The notes under the pieces are model-generated. The model ran no database searches, was not told the DNA's origin, and saw nothing but the letters and a program-made list of their open reading frames with translations. From an uncultured Bacteroidales bacterium (GTDB lineage Bacteria; Bacteroidota; Bacteroidia; Bacteroidales; Bacteroidaceae), in contig CALDKD010000007.1 of NCBI GenBank assembly GCA_937898885.1, forward strand, positions 3,955-67,954: a DNA stretch of 64,000 bases, given 5' to 3'. Shown here one piece after another: positions 9,800 to 18,379 of this stretch. A program made the translations under genes and the position numbers. Position 1 is the first letter of the stretch. Each line of letters opens with the position of its first letter.

Positions 9800-11281
9800 T
9801 CAATAAGACCTTGCGAACAGTACGCGGCGTGCCGACGGCTTGCCGGTATATACGCACTTGCCAGGAACCTCCTCAATACCGAAAGGCAGACAGCGGATGG
9901 TAGCCTTTGTCTCCTCCTTGATCTTTGCCTCAGTCTCAGGTGTGCCGTCCCAATGTGCCAGAACAAAGTGGCCGCTCTCAATCTCAGCCTTGAACTCATC
10001 GTACGTGTCAACCTCAACCATACGTGCGTCTCTGTAGGCCAGAGCCTTCTGGTAGATGTTCTCCTGTATCTCGTCGAGCAGGCTTACCACCCTGTCCTCA
10101 ATGCCCTCAAGCGGCAGAGTCTCCTTCTCAAGAGTATCACGACGCATAACCTCAAGAGTACCGTTCTGAAGATCACGCATTCCAAGCACAAGACGTACAG
10201 GAACGCCCTTGATCTCGTAATCGGCGAACTTGAAGCCCGGACGCTTGTTCTCCGCATTGTCGTACTTCACGCTGATGCCCTTGGCCTGCAGGTTCTCCAC
10301 GATGCCGGCAACGCGTGCGTTGATGGCCTCAAGATCCTCTGAGGATTTATAGATAGGAACTATCACAACCTGAATCGGAGCGAGCCTCGGAGGCAATACA
10401 AGACCATTGTCATCGGAGTGAGCCATAATCAAGGCACCCATCAGACGGGTTGATACGCCCCAAGATGTAGCCCATACATAATCCAGCTTGTTGTCCTTGT
10501 CAACAAACTGAACATCGAATGCCTTGGCGAAATTCTGGCCCAGGAAGTGCGATGTGCCGCACTGCAGAGCCTTTCCATCCTGAGTCATTGACTCAATGGT
10601 ATAGGTATCAAGAGCACCGGCAAAGCGCTCTGTCTCGGACTTCACACCCTTGATTACCGGCAGCGCCATCCACTTCTCTGCGAAATCGGCATAGACAGCC
10701 TGCATCCTCTTAGCCTCGGCCTCAGCCTCCTGGCGTGTGGCGTGAGCGGTATGGCCCTCCTGCCAGAGGAACTCTGCGGTACGGAGGAACAGACGCGGAC
10801 GCATTTCCCAGCGCATGACGTTTGCCCACTGGTTGCACAGGATTGGCAGGTCACGGTATGACTTAATCCAGTTCTTGTATGTGCTCCAGATGATGGTCTC
10901 GGATGTAGGGCGGATAATAAGCTCCTCCTCAAGCTTGGCAGCCGGATCAACAATAACGCCAGAGCCATCCTCGGCATTCTTCAGACGATAGTGTGTGACA
11001 ACGGCACACTCCTTGGCAAAGCCCTCAACGTGCTCGGCCTCCTTGCTCAGATACGACTTAGGGATAAGAAGCGGGAAATAGGCGTTCTGATGACCAGTCT
11101 CCTTGAACTTCTTGTCAAGAATCTCGTGCATCTTCTCCCAGATAGCGTATCCGTAAGGCTTGATAACCATACATCCACGTACCGGAGCCTGCTCGGCCAG
11201 ATCGGCCTTTACCACCAGCTCATTATACCACTGTGAGTAATTCTCACTTCTCTTGGTCAATCCCTTAAGTTCTGTTGCCAT
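9800..11281 (-). CDS. proS: Prolyl-tRNA synthetase (short, eukaryote/archaea-like type)
   Basis: ProRS charges tRNA-Pro with proline. The 493-aa protein begins MATELKGLTKRSENYSQWY and has class II motifs, including RPTSETIIW (motif 2 region) and the GALIMAHSDDNGLVLPP motif 3 block, followed by an anticodon-binding domain and a C-terminal zinc-like domain ending in RSY. It lacks the YbaK-type editing insert of the long bacterial form, as usual in Bacteroidetes. A TTG start nine codons upstream would overlap the promoter -7 box (11306-11313), so the ATG at 11281 is used. It is a single-gene unit between two terminators. Confidence 0.96.
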   Translation of the reverse strand: MATELKGLTKRSENYSQWYNELVVKADLAEQAPVRGCMVIKPYGYAIWEKMHEILDKKFKETGHQNAYFPLLIPKSYLSKEAEHVEGFAKECAVVTHYRLKNAEDGSGVIVDPAAKLEEELIIRPTSETIIWSTYKNWIKSYRDLPILCNQWANVMRWEMRPRLFLRTAEFLWQEGHTAHATRQEAEAEAKRMQAVYADFAEKWMALPVIKGVKSETERFAGALDTYTIESMTQDGKALQCGTSHFLGQNFAKAFDVQFVDKDNKLDYVWATSWGVSTRLMGALIMAHSDDNGLVLPPRLAPIQVVIVPIYKSSEDLEAINARVAGIVENLQAKGISVKYDNAENKRPGFKFADYEIKGVPVRLVLGMRDLQNGTLEVMRRDTLEKETLPLEGIEDRVVSLLDEIQENIYQKALAYRDARMVEVDTYDEFKAEIESGHFVLAHWDGTPETEAKIKEETKATIRCLPFGIEEVPGKCVYTGKPSARRVLFARSY

Positions 11282-11305
11282 AACAATGATGTTTATTTCG
11301 GACTG

Positions 11306-11313
11306 CAAAATTA
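11306..11313 (-). promoter_or_regulatory. Promoter -7 element of proS
   Basis: On the minus strand this reads TAATTTTG, a perfect match to TAnnTTTG, 24 bases before the proS ATG. It decides the start codon because the alternative TTG start lies inside it. Confidence 0.6.
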
Positions 11314-11343
11314 ATCAATAAAAACACAAACTGAAATAAAAAA

Positions 11344-11366
11344 CGGCCCTGCATTTGCAGAGCCGC
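11344..11366 (-). terminator. Terminator of the GH10/CE1 gene
   Basis: On the minus strand a CGGC-TCTGCA-AA-TGCAGG-GCCG hairpin is followed at once by six T residues. It lies 22 bases beyond the esterase stop codon and in front of the proS promoter region. Confidence 0.8.
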
Positions 11367-11387
11367 CCTTATTTATTGAAGATACTA

Positions 11388-13553
11388 TTATTTGAAAAGC
11401 ATCTGAGCCATCTGATAGAGGCTGCGGCGCCAGGTCAGGAACTCGTGGGCAGTACCCTCCGATACATAGCCCATGGCATTGTAGCCGGCTGCCTGAAGAT
11501 CCTCTGCAGACTTTTTGATTCTGTCAGGACTCTCCTTGCTTCCGCAGCTTACAAAAATACCCTTCACATACTTCGGACCAATCTGCTGATCTGCAGTCTT
11601 GGCACTGCCGAACTTATCCTGGATAGCCTTCTCAACCTCTTCCGGTGAATACTGGCCGCCACTCAGAAGACCGAAATAGCTGAACACCTCCGGACGGGCC
11701 AGAGTGATGCTGTGAGTCTCCATACCGCCCATTGAGAGGCCGGCCATGGCGCGTGACTCTCTCTTGGCGATGGTGCGGAAGTGTGAGTCAACGTAAGGAA
11801 CAAGCTCATCAACGAGAACTGTCTGGAAGTCGTTTGCGCTGAATCCTGCCAGACCGCCTATTCTGGTGTTGTTGGTCATTCCGTATGTACAGACAACTAT
11901 GAACGGCTCAATTGTGCCGTCAGCAATCAGATTATCCATAATATGGTTTGCGTGACCCTGAGTCATCCAGGCGGTCTCGTCCTCACCCCATCCGTGCTGC
12001 AGGTAAAGAACCGGATACTTTTTCTTTCCGTTCTCATATCCGGCAGGAGTATAGACGAAAGCGCGACGGTTCTGCTGTGTGCTCTCAGACCAGAACAGAA
12101 TCTGCTGGACATTGCCGTGAGGAACATTCTTGTCGGCATAGAAATCAGCATCGTGCGCCGGAATCTCAATACCGCTCTCCCAACGTGTTGAGCCATAGTA
12201 GTTGTTGGTACCCGGATCGTTCACGGTTGCGCCGTCAACAGTCAGGTGATAGTAGTGGAAGCCCTCGTCCATCGGACCTGCGGTTGTACCTGTCCAATAG
12301 CCGTCTGAGCCCTGATTCAGCTTGGTGCCACCCTGACCGCCAAGGCCCAGGCTTACAACAACAGACTTAGCCTGATCAAAGCCCTTGATGCGGAAACGGG
12401 CATAATTCTCGGAGTTCACCATAGGATACTCCTGCCCTGGCTGATTCATTGATGAGGGAACGAAATCCTCCTTCGGCCACTTTGTAACGCGGTCGTAGGC
12501 AGGCTGCTTGCGCTCAAGGTTCTCGTCGAACAGCAGCGGATAGTTGCTTGTGCCAAGCCAGCTGTCCTTGTCGCTTACGTTCCAGAATGTAACCACATCA
12601 ATCTTATCCTTGTGGCGACGCAGAATCTCGAACAGCATTGAATACTGGTCGGCAAGCATATTCTTCACCTTGTCGGTAACAGCGGCACCCTCGCGGCTGA
12701 AATTGAGCTGACCGCCCATCTGCTCGTTGGCGCGGATGTCAAGCTCAGTGAACTGGATGTGGTCAACAACAGACTCGTACTTTGTAATGGCGTCCTCAAT
12801 ATCCTTTGCGCTTGGGCCATAGATATTGTAGTGTCCCTGCATACCGATACCGTCAATTGGAATACCGGCATCCTTCATCTTCTTCACCTTATTGTAAATG
12901 CGGTCACGCTTTGCAGGATTGGCGGCATTGTAGTCGTTGATGAAAAGCTGGGCGCTTGGCAGAGCCTGATGAGCCCATACGAAAGCAGAGTCAATGAAAT
13001 CCTCGCCACAGAGCTGATAAGCCCTTGACTGACGGAACGGGTTGGCACGTGTGTTGCCATCATCGGTGAACACCTCATTTACAACATCAATGCAATAAAC
13101 AACATCCTTGTAACGGTCCAGAACCGTAAAGATATGGTCCTTCAGCCTTGCATAGAACACCTCCTTTGTGGCAGGAACTGTCTTGCCTTTCTTGTCAACA
13201 TCATCGAACATCCAGTTGGCGAACTGTGAGTGCCATACCAGAGTATGGAAACGCATCTTGATACCGTTCTTGCGGCAGAAGTTTGCGATATTGTCGGCCC
13301 TCTCCCAGTTGTAGCGGTCTGGCGCGGGATGTATCTCACCCGGCTTCATATCGTTCTCGGCCGTAACACTGTTAAACTCTTTCAGAACCAGAGCTGCCTG
13401 CTTCTGATCCGCAATGTTCCCCTGATTGACTGCCACACCGATTTTGAAATAATCCTTGTAGGCATCCTTCAGAGTTATCTCCTGTGCAGAGACTGTGTTT
13501 GCGCCAAGTGCCAGAACGGCAGCGCAAACAGATACTTTGAAGAGATTCTTCAT
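11388..13553 (-). CDS. Bifunctional GH10 endo-xylanase / CE1 feruloyl or acetyl esterase
   Basis: This secreted 721-aa enzyme should cut the xylan backbone and remove ester-linked side groups. Residues 1-23 are a signal peptide. Residues 27-355 are a GH10 domain with acid/base E160 (in DVVNE) and nucleophile E270 (in QFTELD). Residues 375-475 resemble a CBM48-like spacer found before CE1 domains. Residues 495-721 are a CE1 esterase with nucleophile S607 in GLSMGG and a likely catalytic H703 near the C-terminus. This order is that of the described Prevotella ruminicola Xyn10D-Fae1A type enzyme. It stands alone with its own strong promoter and terminator. The CE1 part is paralogous to the lipoprotein at 54635-55855. 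Confidence 0.93.
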   Translation of the reverse strand: MKNLFKVSVCAAVLALGANTVSAQEITLKDAYKDYFKIGVAVNQGNIADQKQAALVLKEFNSVTAENDMKPGEIHPAPDRYNWERADNIANFCRKNGIKMRFHTLVWHSQFANWMFDDVDKKGKTVPATKEVFYARLKDHIFTVLDRYKDVVYCIDVVNEVFTDDGNTRANPFRQSRAYQLCGEDFIDSAFVWAHQALPSAQLFINDYNAANPAKRDRIYNKVKKMKDAGIPIDGIGMQGHYNIYGPSAKDIEDAITKYESVVDHIQFTELDIRANEQMGGQLNFSREGAAVTDKVKNMLADQYSMLFEILRRHKDKIDVVTFWNVSDKDSWLGTSNYPLLFDENLERKQPAYDRVTKWPKEDFVPSSMNQPGQEYPMVNSENYARFRIKGFDQAKSVVVSLGLGGQGGTKLNQGSDGYWTGTTAGPMDEGFHYYHLTVDGATVNDPGTNNYYGSTRWESGIEIPAHDADFYADKNVPHGNVQQILFWSESTQQNRRAFVYTPAGYENGKKKYPVLYLQHGWGEDETAWMTQGHANHIMDNLIADGTIEPFIVVCTYGMTNNTRIGGLAGFSANDFQTVLVDELVPYVDSHFRTIAKRESRAMAGLSMGGMETHSITLARPEVFSYFGLLSGGQYSPEEVEKAIQDKFGSAKTADQQIGPKYVKGIFVSCGSKESPDRIKKSAEDLQAAGYNAMGYVSEGTAHEFLTWRRSLYQMAQMLFK

Positions 13554-13609
13554 TTTGATTGTTGATTTAGTTATTAAATTGGTTAATAGTTGTAATCCTT
13601 TCTAAAAAG

Positions 13610-13641
13610 CAAAGATAACCCTTTGTTCCGTTTACGGCAAA
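13610..13641 (-). promoter_or_regulatory. Promoter of the GH10/CE1 gene
   Basis: Minus strand: -33 box TTTG (13641-13638), 20-base spacer, -7 box TATCTTTG (13617-13610), a full Bacteroidetes promoter. The leader to the ATG at 13553 is about 50 bases. Confidence 0.75.
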
Positions 13642-13678
13642 GACTGACGCACTTTTTTGCCAGCCGGACGTAATAAAA

Positions 13679-13707
13679 GGAATCCCGCAGCCAAGCCACG
13701 GGATTCC
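13679..13707 (-). terminator. Terminator of the BspA-like gene
   Basis: GGAATCCCG (13679-13687) and CGGGATTCC (13699-13707) form a perfect 9-bp stem, followed on the minus strand by CTTTTATT. It lies 30 bases past the BspA-like stop codon. Confidence 0.82.
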
Positions 13708-13736
13708 ATATCAGAGACACTATGCGTCATAAGGAG

Positions 13737-16487
13737 TCAGTCAAGAGCGACCTTATAGGCGTGCCCATCCACAAGCACCAGACATATTCCTTGCGATTGG
13801 ACTTGAAGCGAGAGTGTATTGCCATCAGCTATCGCACTATCCACCACCCTGCCGGTTGAGTCGTATATCCTCACGCGCTGATCTGGAGTCAGGCCCGACA
13901 ACAGCAATGTACCGTCAGACAATGATACGTCAATGCCATTCTTGTCAACATTATCTCGTACACCAGTTATGTTAGTCTGTATGTTATTGAAAAGTCTCCA
14001 TACCGGTGCCTCGCCATAGCTGTCGATGGAAGTCTCAGGCACATATAGCCGGGCCTCATTATAGACTTCCGATGTGAAAGCGCCGGAGTATTCCTGCTCA
14101 GACTGTTCCTGACCCGAATCGCCGACTGGCTCCACTATTATTGAGCCGATGCACATAACATTGGTATAATCCTTTCTATAACTATGATTTGCACGTGACA
14201 TGACTGTCACGACACTCCCGTTGGCGACATCATCCGAGCCTGATTCGGTAATTACGACATCCGCTACAAGCAAAGTATCCGGAGCATTGGCATCATTCTC
14301 GAAGCTCAGATAACGCCCTTTCTCTCTTGACATATAATAGTTCTCACTCAAACCAGAGGAATTCGTCCATCTCAACTCAACGTAGAATTTGTTCGGCTTG
14401 ACAGTGCTTTTCTGCTCGTATATGCCAGACGGCAGAACCTCCATATACACACGATACCTTCCAGCCGGCATCTCCGGCAGAATGAATCCGGCTTCCCATA
14501 AGCCATCCAACAACCCATCCTCACCTATCAACTCTGGGAAAAGAACCCCATAACGCGATGAGAGCCGTATTACTTCTCTGCCATAAATGTTTATCCGTTC
14601 AAATCTAAAATTGTCAACATTTGACCGGAGCAATATATCACACGCATTGAAAACACGTGTTTGAGAAGTATTGAAAGCTTTTACGACTGGCGGCACAGGA
14701 GAGTGACAAACCACATCGCGGAGTTTATAGCAGCAGCCGAAAGCCTCATTTCCAATACGAGTATCGCCACCGAGCACCACGGTCTCAAGAGAGGAGCATC
14801 CGTAAAAGGCCCTGTCGCACAATGAGTCAACTCCTTCGGGCACAGCGATATCGGTAAGGAGTTTATTGCCATAGAACACCAAATCGCCTATATCTGTCAC
14901 TGACTCAGGAATAGTGTATCCGCCAGTCCGGACTCTTGGATATACCAGCAATTTCTCCATATTCTTCGAGAAAAGCACACCATTATCCGATGCGAAATGG
15001 CAATTTCCATCTGCCACATCAATGTCCGTCAGGTCTTTTCTCTGACACAGAGTAGCCTCATCAACATAGCGTACTCTTTCAGAGAGCACAATATGGGTTA
15101 TGCCTTCCAGTTTCCGCATCACATCACTGGTGATGCTGTCATCAAGCAGTGTCACCCGACAATCCGGCCCCAGACCATAGAACAGCGGATAATCCCCGAT
15201 TATGTCAGTATTGGAGAGTGATATTGACACATTACGCAGGTTAAGGCAATCCTCAAAAGGAGTCTCTAAAAAAAAGTTATTTGTATAAATGGTTGTGACC
15301 GAAGGCGGGATACATATATCTGTCAGGCTTGAGCAAAACGAGAAGGCCAGACTCTCAATGGTATTCACACTCTCTGGTATGCTAACTTGTCTCATTGAGG
15401 AGCATCCGAAAAATAGTCTTTTTCTTATAATTGAGATACCGTCAGGAATAGATATACTTCTTAAGCTCTTACAACCGTAGAAAGCCAGTTCTCCAACCTT
15501 TTCAATACCTGAAGGCAAAGCAATATCAACGAGAGCCTCACACTTTGCAAAAGCCTCATTTCCAATCTGCCTCAGACTGTCAGGCAAAGTAACACCGACA
15601 AGAGCCACACACCCAGCAAATGCCTTATCTCCAATCTGCCTCAGACTCTCGGGCAACGACACATATTCAAGTGAGGGACAATCCGAGAAACACCCGTCAG
15701 AATATGTCTGAAATCCTCGCGCCACCACATCTCTGAGTCTATCCTCACTATCATACTTTACGCCAGGGTTAAAATATGCCTGAGATTCCGGTATCAGCAT
15801 ATTGCTGAGTCTCTCCACGCCATCATGCAAAACCACACTCTTCAGATTCGCGCAATGCGAGAATGTACAGCCTCTGATTTCCCTGACACTACCAGGCACC
15901 ACAACCGAAATCAGGCTGTCGCACGCATAGAAAGCATCATAATAAATGTCCGTGACAGGAAACTTGCGGTTACCGCTGACTATCTCAGACGGAATGACAA
16001 CATCACCGGAATAGCCGGATTCCTCATCACTGGCCACAACCATGGCAGTGCCGTCACCCTCACCGGATGATACAATCTGATACCGGATTCCATTGTCCCG
16101 GACATACTCCGCACAAGGAACAAAGATGGCATACCCACACCACCCGATATAATGTAAAGAGACATCTATCCTGCACGATCTGCCGATAGCGGTTTCAGGC
16201 AAGGCCAATGTAACTATGCCTTCTTCGGAAGTTCCGCTCAAAAGCTCATTTCCTGTGAGGACATCAATGATACAATATAGAATTGACGCATACTTACCAC
16301 TATCATAAGTAATTGTCAGAGAAAGACTGTCCAAGGTAACCACGACATAGTCATAACCTCTCTCATAACATCTCTCAAAACTATCCGACTCACCGGATGG
16401 TGTGTCTTTAACCAGCACAATCTTGTTTCTGGCAAACAGCCCGACAGTGCCAGTCAGAATCAGCATCAGCAACAAAAGTCTTCTCAT
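13737..16487 (-). CDS. BspA-like leucine-rich-repeat surface protein with C-terminal sorting-like domain
   Basis: This 916-aa secreted protein has a signal peptide (1-19), a beta-rich N-terminal part, and an array of LRR_5 (BspA, treponema-type) repeats at about residues 160-600 with the recurrent pattern [LI]-x-x-I-x-x-x-A-F-x-x-C-x-x-L-x-x-[VI]-x-[LI]-P. Two neighbouring repeats around residues 285-335 are nearly identical, showing recent duplication. Residues about 845-916 resemble the Bacteroidetes secretion or sorting tail (VRIYDSTGRVV) but lack the usual final lysine cluster. Such proteins are commonly surface adhesins; here that is an inference. It follows the TPR regulator-like gene on the same strand and may also have its own -7 box at 16520-16527. 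Confidence 0.85.
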   Translation of the reverse strand: MRRLLLLMLILTGTVGLFARNKIVLVKDTPSGESDSFERCYERGYDYVVVTLDSLSLTITYDSGKYASILYCIIDVLTGNELLSGTSEEGIVTLALPETAIGRSCRIDVSLHYIGWCGYAIFVPCAEYVRDNGIRYQIVSSGEGDGTAMVVASDEESGYSGDVVIPSEIVSGNRKFPVTDIYYDAFYACDSLISVVVPGSVREIRGCTFSHCANLKSVVLHDGVERLSNMLIPESQAYFNPGVKYDSEDRLRDVVARGFQTYSDGCFSDCPSLEYVSLPESLRQIGDKAFAGCVALVGVTLPDSLRQIGNEAFAKCEALVDIALPSGIEKVGELAFYGCKSLRSISIPDGISIIRKRLFFGCSSMRQVSIPESVNTIESLAFSFCSSLTDICIPPSVTTIYTNNFFLETPFEDCLNLRNVSISLSNTDIIGDYPLFYGLGPDCRVTLLDDSITSDVMRKLEGITHIVLSERVRYVDEATLCQRKDLTDIDVADGNCHFASDNGVLFSKNMEKLLVYPRVRTGGYTIPESVTDIGDLVFYGNKLLTDIAVPEGVDSLCDRAFYGCSSLETVVLGGDTRIGNEAFGCCYKLRDVVCHSPVPPVVKAFNTSQTRVFNACDILLRSNVDNFRFERINIYGREVIRLSSRYGVLFPELIGEDGLLDGLWEAGFILPEMPAGRYRVYMEVLPSGIYEQKSTVKPNKFYVELRWTNSSGLSENYYMSREKGRYLSFENDANAPDTLLVADVVITESGSDDVANGSVVTVMSRANHSYRKDYTNVMCIGSIIVEPVGDSGQEQSEQEYSGAFTSEVYNEARLYVPETSIDSYGEAPVWRLFNNIQTNITGVRDNVDKNGIDVSLSDGTLLLSGLTPDQRVRIYDSTGRVVDSAIADGNTLSLQVQSQGICLVLVDGHAYKVALD

Positions 16488-16519
16488 AATTCAAAACAAG
16501 TTTAGTTATCCGACTGGCA

Positions 16520-16527
16520 CAAATGTA
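16520..16527 (-). promoter_or_regulatory. Possible -7 element of the BspA-like gene
   Basis: The minus strand reads TACATTTG, a match to TAnnTTTG, 32 bases before the ATG. No -33 box at the right distance was seen, so the gene may instead be read from the upstream TPR gene. Confidence 0.4.
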
Positions 16528-16589
16528 TAATGGAAAGCCCAAGCAGGCATCATACAGTATTGGACAAAAAAGTGGACATTTTATAACTG

Positions 16590-16613
16590 CGTGAACGACA
16601 ACGCATTCACGCG
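16590..16613 (-). terminator. Intercistronic hairpin after the TPR gene
   Basis: GCGTGAA and TTCACGC (7-bp stem, 10-base loop) lie directly after the TPR gene stop. No T-run follows on the minus strand, so it is more likely an attenuator or mRNA-stabilising hairpin than a full terminator. Confidence 0.45.
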
Positions 16614-16615
16614 GC

Positions 16616-18238
16616 CTATGCAAACAAGTTCAGAAAATCCTCACTGGCTTTTTGCGACAGTCTGTACTTGCGCTTGCTGATTGCCCCACCCGTCACATTG
16701 CATATATCAGCTATCAACTCGTTACTACAGTTAAGGTATGTCAGCAGCATCGTCATAGCATCGTCCCCACCGGCATTGGGTACTTCGGCATAAAAGTCCT
16801 GTATAGCCTCAGTGAAAGAGTGCCTCATCTCCTCAATTATAGTTGACCTGTCTTGTTGCGTCAAAACACCCTTGCCGGATTTGGCGGCAGACAGCATACT
16901 GAATGCCGGAGTTGATACGAAATTGCTCCGGCAGGCTAAGAGCCTTCTGGCATACAGGTCAAGCAAAGCATGACGCGCCCCCGGGTCCTGCTCTGAAAGC
17001 TCACGCACTTTAAGCTCCAGCACATCAATCGTGCTCTGACGTATCTCCTCCTGCTTACGTATAATCCTCTGCTCCTCACTTCTCTTTTTGGTGATGTACG
17101 CAAGTATCAGAAGCAAGGCAAATGTAATGAGCAATGCCACACATAGCAGGATGAAACGCTGATGTCTGGCCTGCAGCTCCGCAGCCTGACTGCTCAACTG
17201 ATACTCAGACTCAACCTCCGCCATCTCAACCGCCCGCTCTCTGACCTCGATGGAATCGCGAAGCTCCACATACAGATTATGATAACTGGCAGCCTCATCC
17301 TCATTTCCCAACATAGCGGCAAGCTCTGACAGACGGTCTGCATTTGAGCATACGGTATACAGCTCATCATCGCACTCCATAGACTCCTTATAATAATGGT
17401 ATGCGGAATCCAGAGTTCCCGAGGCATAGAACGCATCACCCTTCAGACTCAGGCCAGCGCCCCAGCTCGCAGGATTGTCCAGCATTGACAGATACTCATC
17501 GGCAAAGAGCAAGGCTCTGTCGCAATCGTCATTGCCGAACAGTTCAATCTTTGCCTGCTGAAGCAGCAATTCCGTCTTATAGTACTCAGGCAGATTCTGA
17601 ATATCCCGCAGGATGCCGAATATGCTGTCCGCACGCTCGAACCGTTCTGAATATAAAGCGCATAGTCCCAGATCGTATGTAGCCCTCAGGTAGGACTTTC
17701 CGCCATTGACGCAATATGGATGACTGGCGCAACGAGTAAGGACATCATCTGCCTCATCAAACATCATACGGCTCAAATATATGCGTCCAAGACTCTGAAG
17801 GCAGAATGCATAATAGCGTACTGTAGTATCAGGGAACAGCGCCATCGCCTTCAAGGTGGCATCAAGGGCAGTCCGCTCATCTCCACTCTCCTTACTCACA
17901 CAGCCGAGCGAGTACCAGCTCATTGCAGCCCGATAGCCCTTGCGCTCAATTCCATACCAGTCTGTGGCTGTCCGGATAAGGCTGTCCGATGCGATGTCGG
18001 CATAGCACTTGTAGTCCGCCTGAGTCTTGAGAACGGCATAGAGGGCGAGTGCCTCTCCTTTGAGCGTCTTTGCGTCAATACTGTCAAGACTGGCCTGGAC
18101 CAGCTCCGGAGAATCGTCAAGAAGGGCCTCTATTGCAACCAGCCGTCGCATATCGTCGCTTCTCGCGCAAGACGATATGAGCATTGCCGCAACCATAACA
18201 GCGAGCAACATTCTTACCAGCCAGCCAGTCTTTCTCAT
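16616..18238 (-). CDS. TPR lipoprotein with membrane helix and C-terminal HTH-like region
   Basis: This 540-aa protein begins with a lipoprotein signal (lipobox ISSC, C24). About residues 30-340 are tetratricopeptide-like helical repeats, followed by a coiled-coil stretch, one membrane helix (about 365-387) and a cytoplasmic coiled coil. The C-terminal ~100 residues are helical and end in a segment (NELIADICNVTGGAISKRKYRLSQ, shown here only by its features) that looks like a helix-turn-helix. Bacteroidetes encode many such one-chain TPR/TM/HTH proteins, thought to sense outside signals and act on DNA. It is the first gene before the BspA-like gene, suggesting control of that protein. Function is an inference. 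Confidence 0.75.
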   Translation of the reverse strand: MRKTGWLVRMLLAVMVAAMLISSCARSDDMRRLVAIEALLDDSPELVQASLDSIDAKTLKGEALALYAVLKTQADYKCYADIASDSLIRTATDWYGIERKGYRAAMSWYSLGCVSKESGDERTALDATLKAMALFPDTTVRYYAFCLQSLGRIYLSRMMFDEADDVLTRCASHPYCVNGGKSYLRATYDLGLCALYSERFERADSIFGILRDIQNLPEYYKTELLLQQAKIELFGNDDCDRALLFADEYLSMLDNPASWGAGLSLKGDAFYASGTLDSAYHYYKESMECDDELYTVCSNADRLSELAAMLGNEDEAASYHNLYVELRDSIEVRERAVEMAEVESEYQLSSQAAELQARHQRFILLCVALLITFALLLILAYITKKRSEEQRIIRKQEEIRQSTIDVLELKVRELSEQDPGARHALLDLYARRLLACRSNFVSTPAFSMLSAAKSGKGVLTQQDRSTIIEEMRHSFTEAIQDFYAEVPNAGGDDAMTMLLTYLNCSNELIADICNVTGGAISKRKYRLSQKASEDFLNLFA

Positions 18239-18263
18239 CAGCCCTTGATTAATCTTTTGATTA

Positions 18264-18294
18264 CGAAGATAGTCTTATTTAAGGAGACAGGCAA
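18264..18294 (-). promoter_or_regulatory. Promoter of the TPR/BspA-like unit
   Basis: Minus strand: TTG (18294-18292), 20-base spacer, TATCTTCG (18271-18264), one mismatch from the -7 consensus. The ATG follows 25 bases later. The region is shared with the divergent DUF5103 gene. Confidence 0.55.
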
Positions 18295-18379
18295 GAGTAT
18301 TCTTAACAAATATGCGGTTTCTGAACGGCAACTGTGTTATTTTCCGTATATTCGCGCCATAGATACAGCTTCACCACCT

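Noticed and set aside
17720..18379. Long N-terminal extension of the DUF5103 protein
   Set aside because: It is antisense to the TPR gene; a clear signal peptide follows the ATG at 18380.
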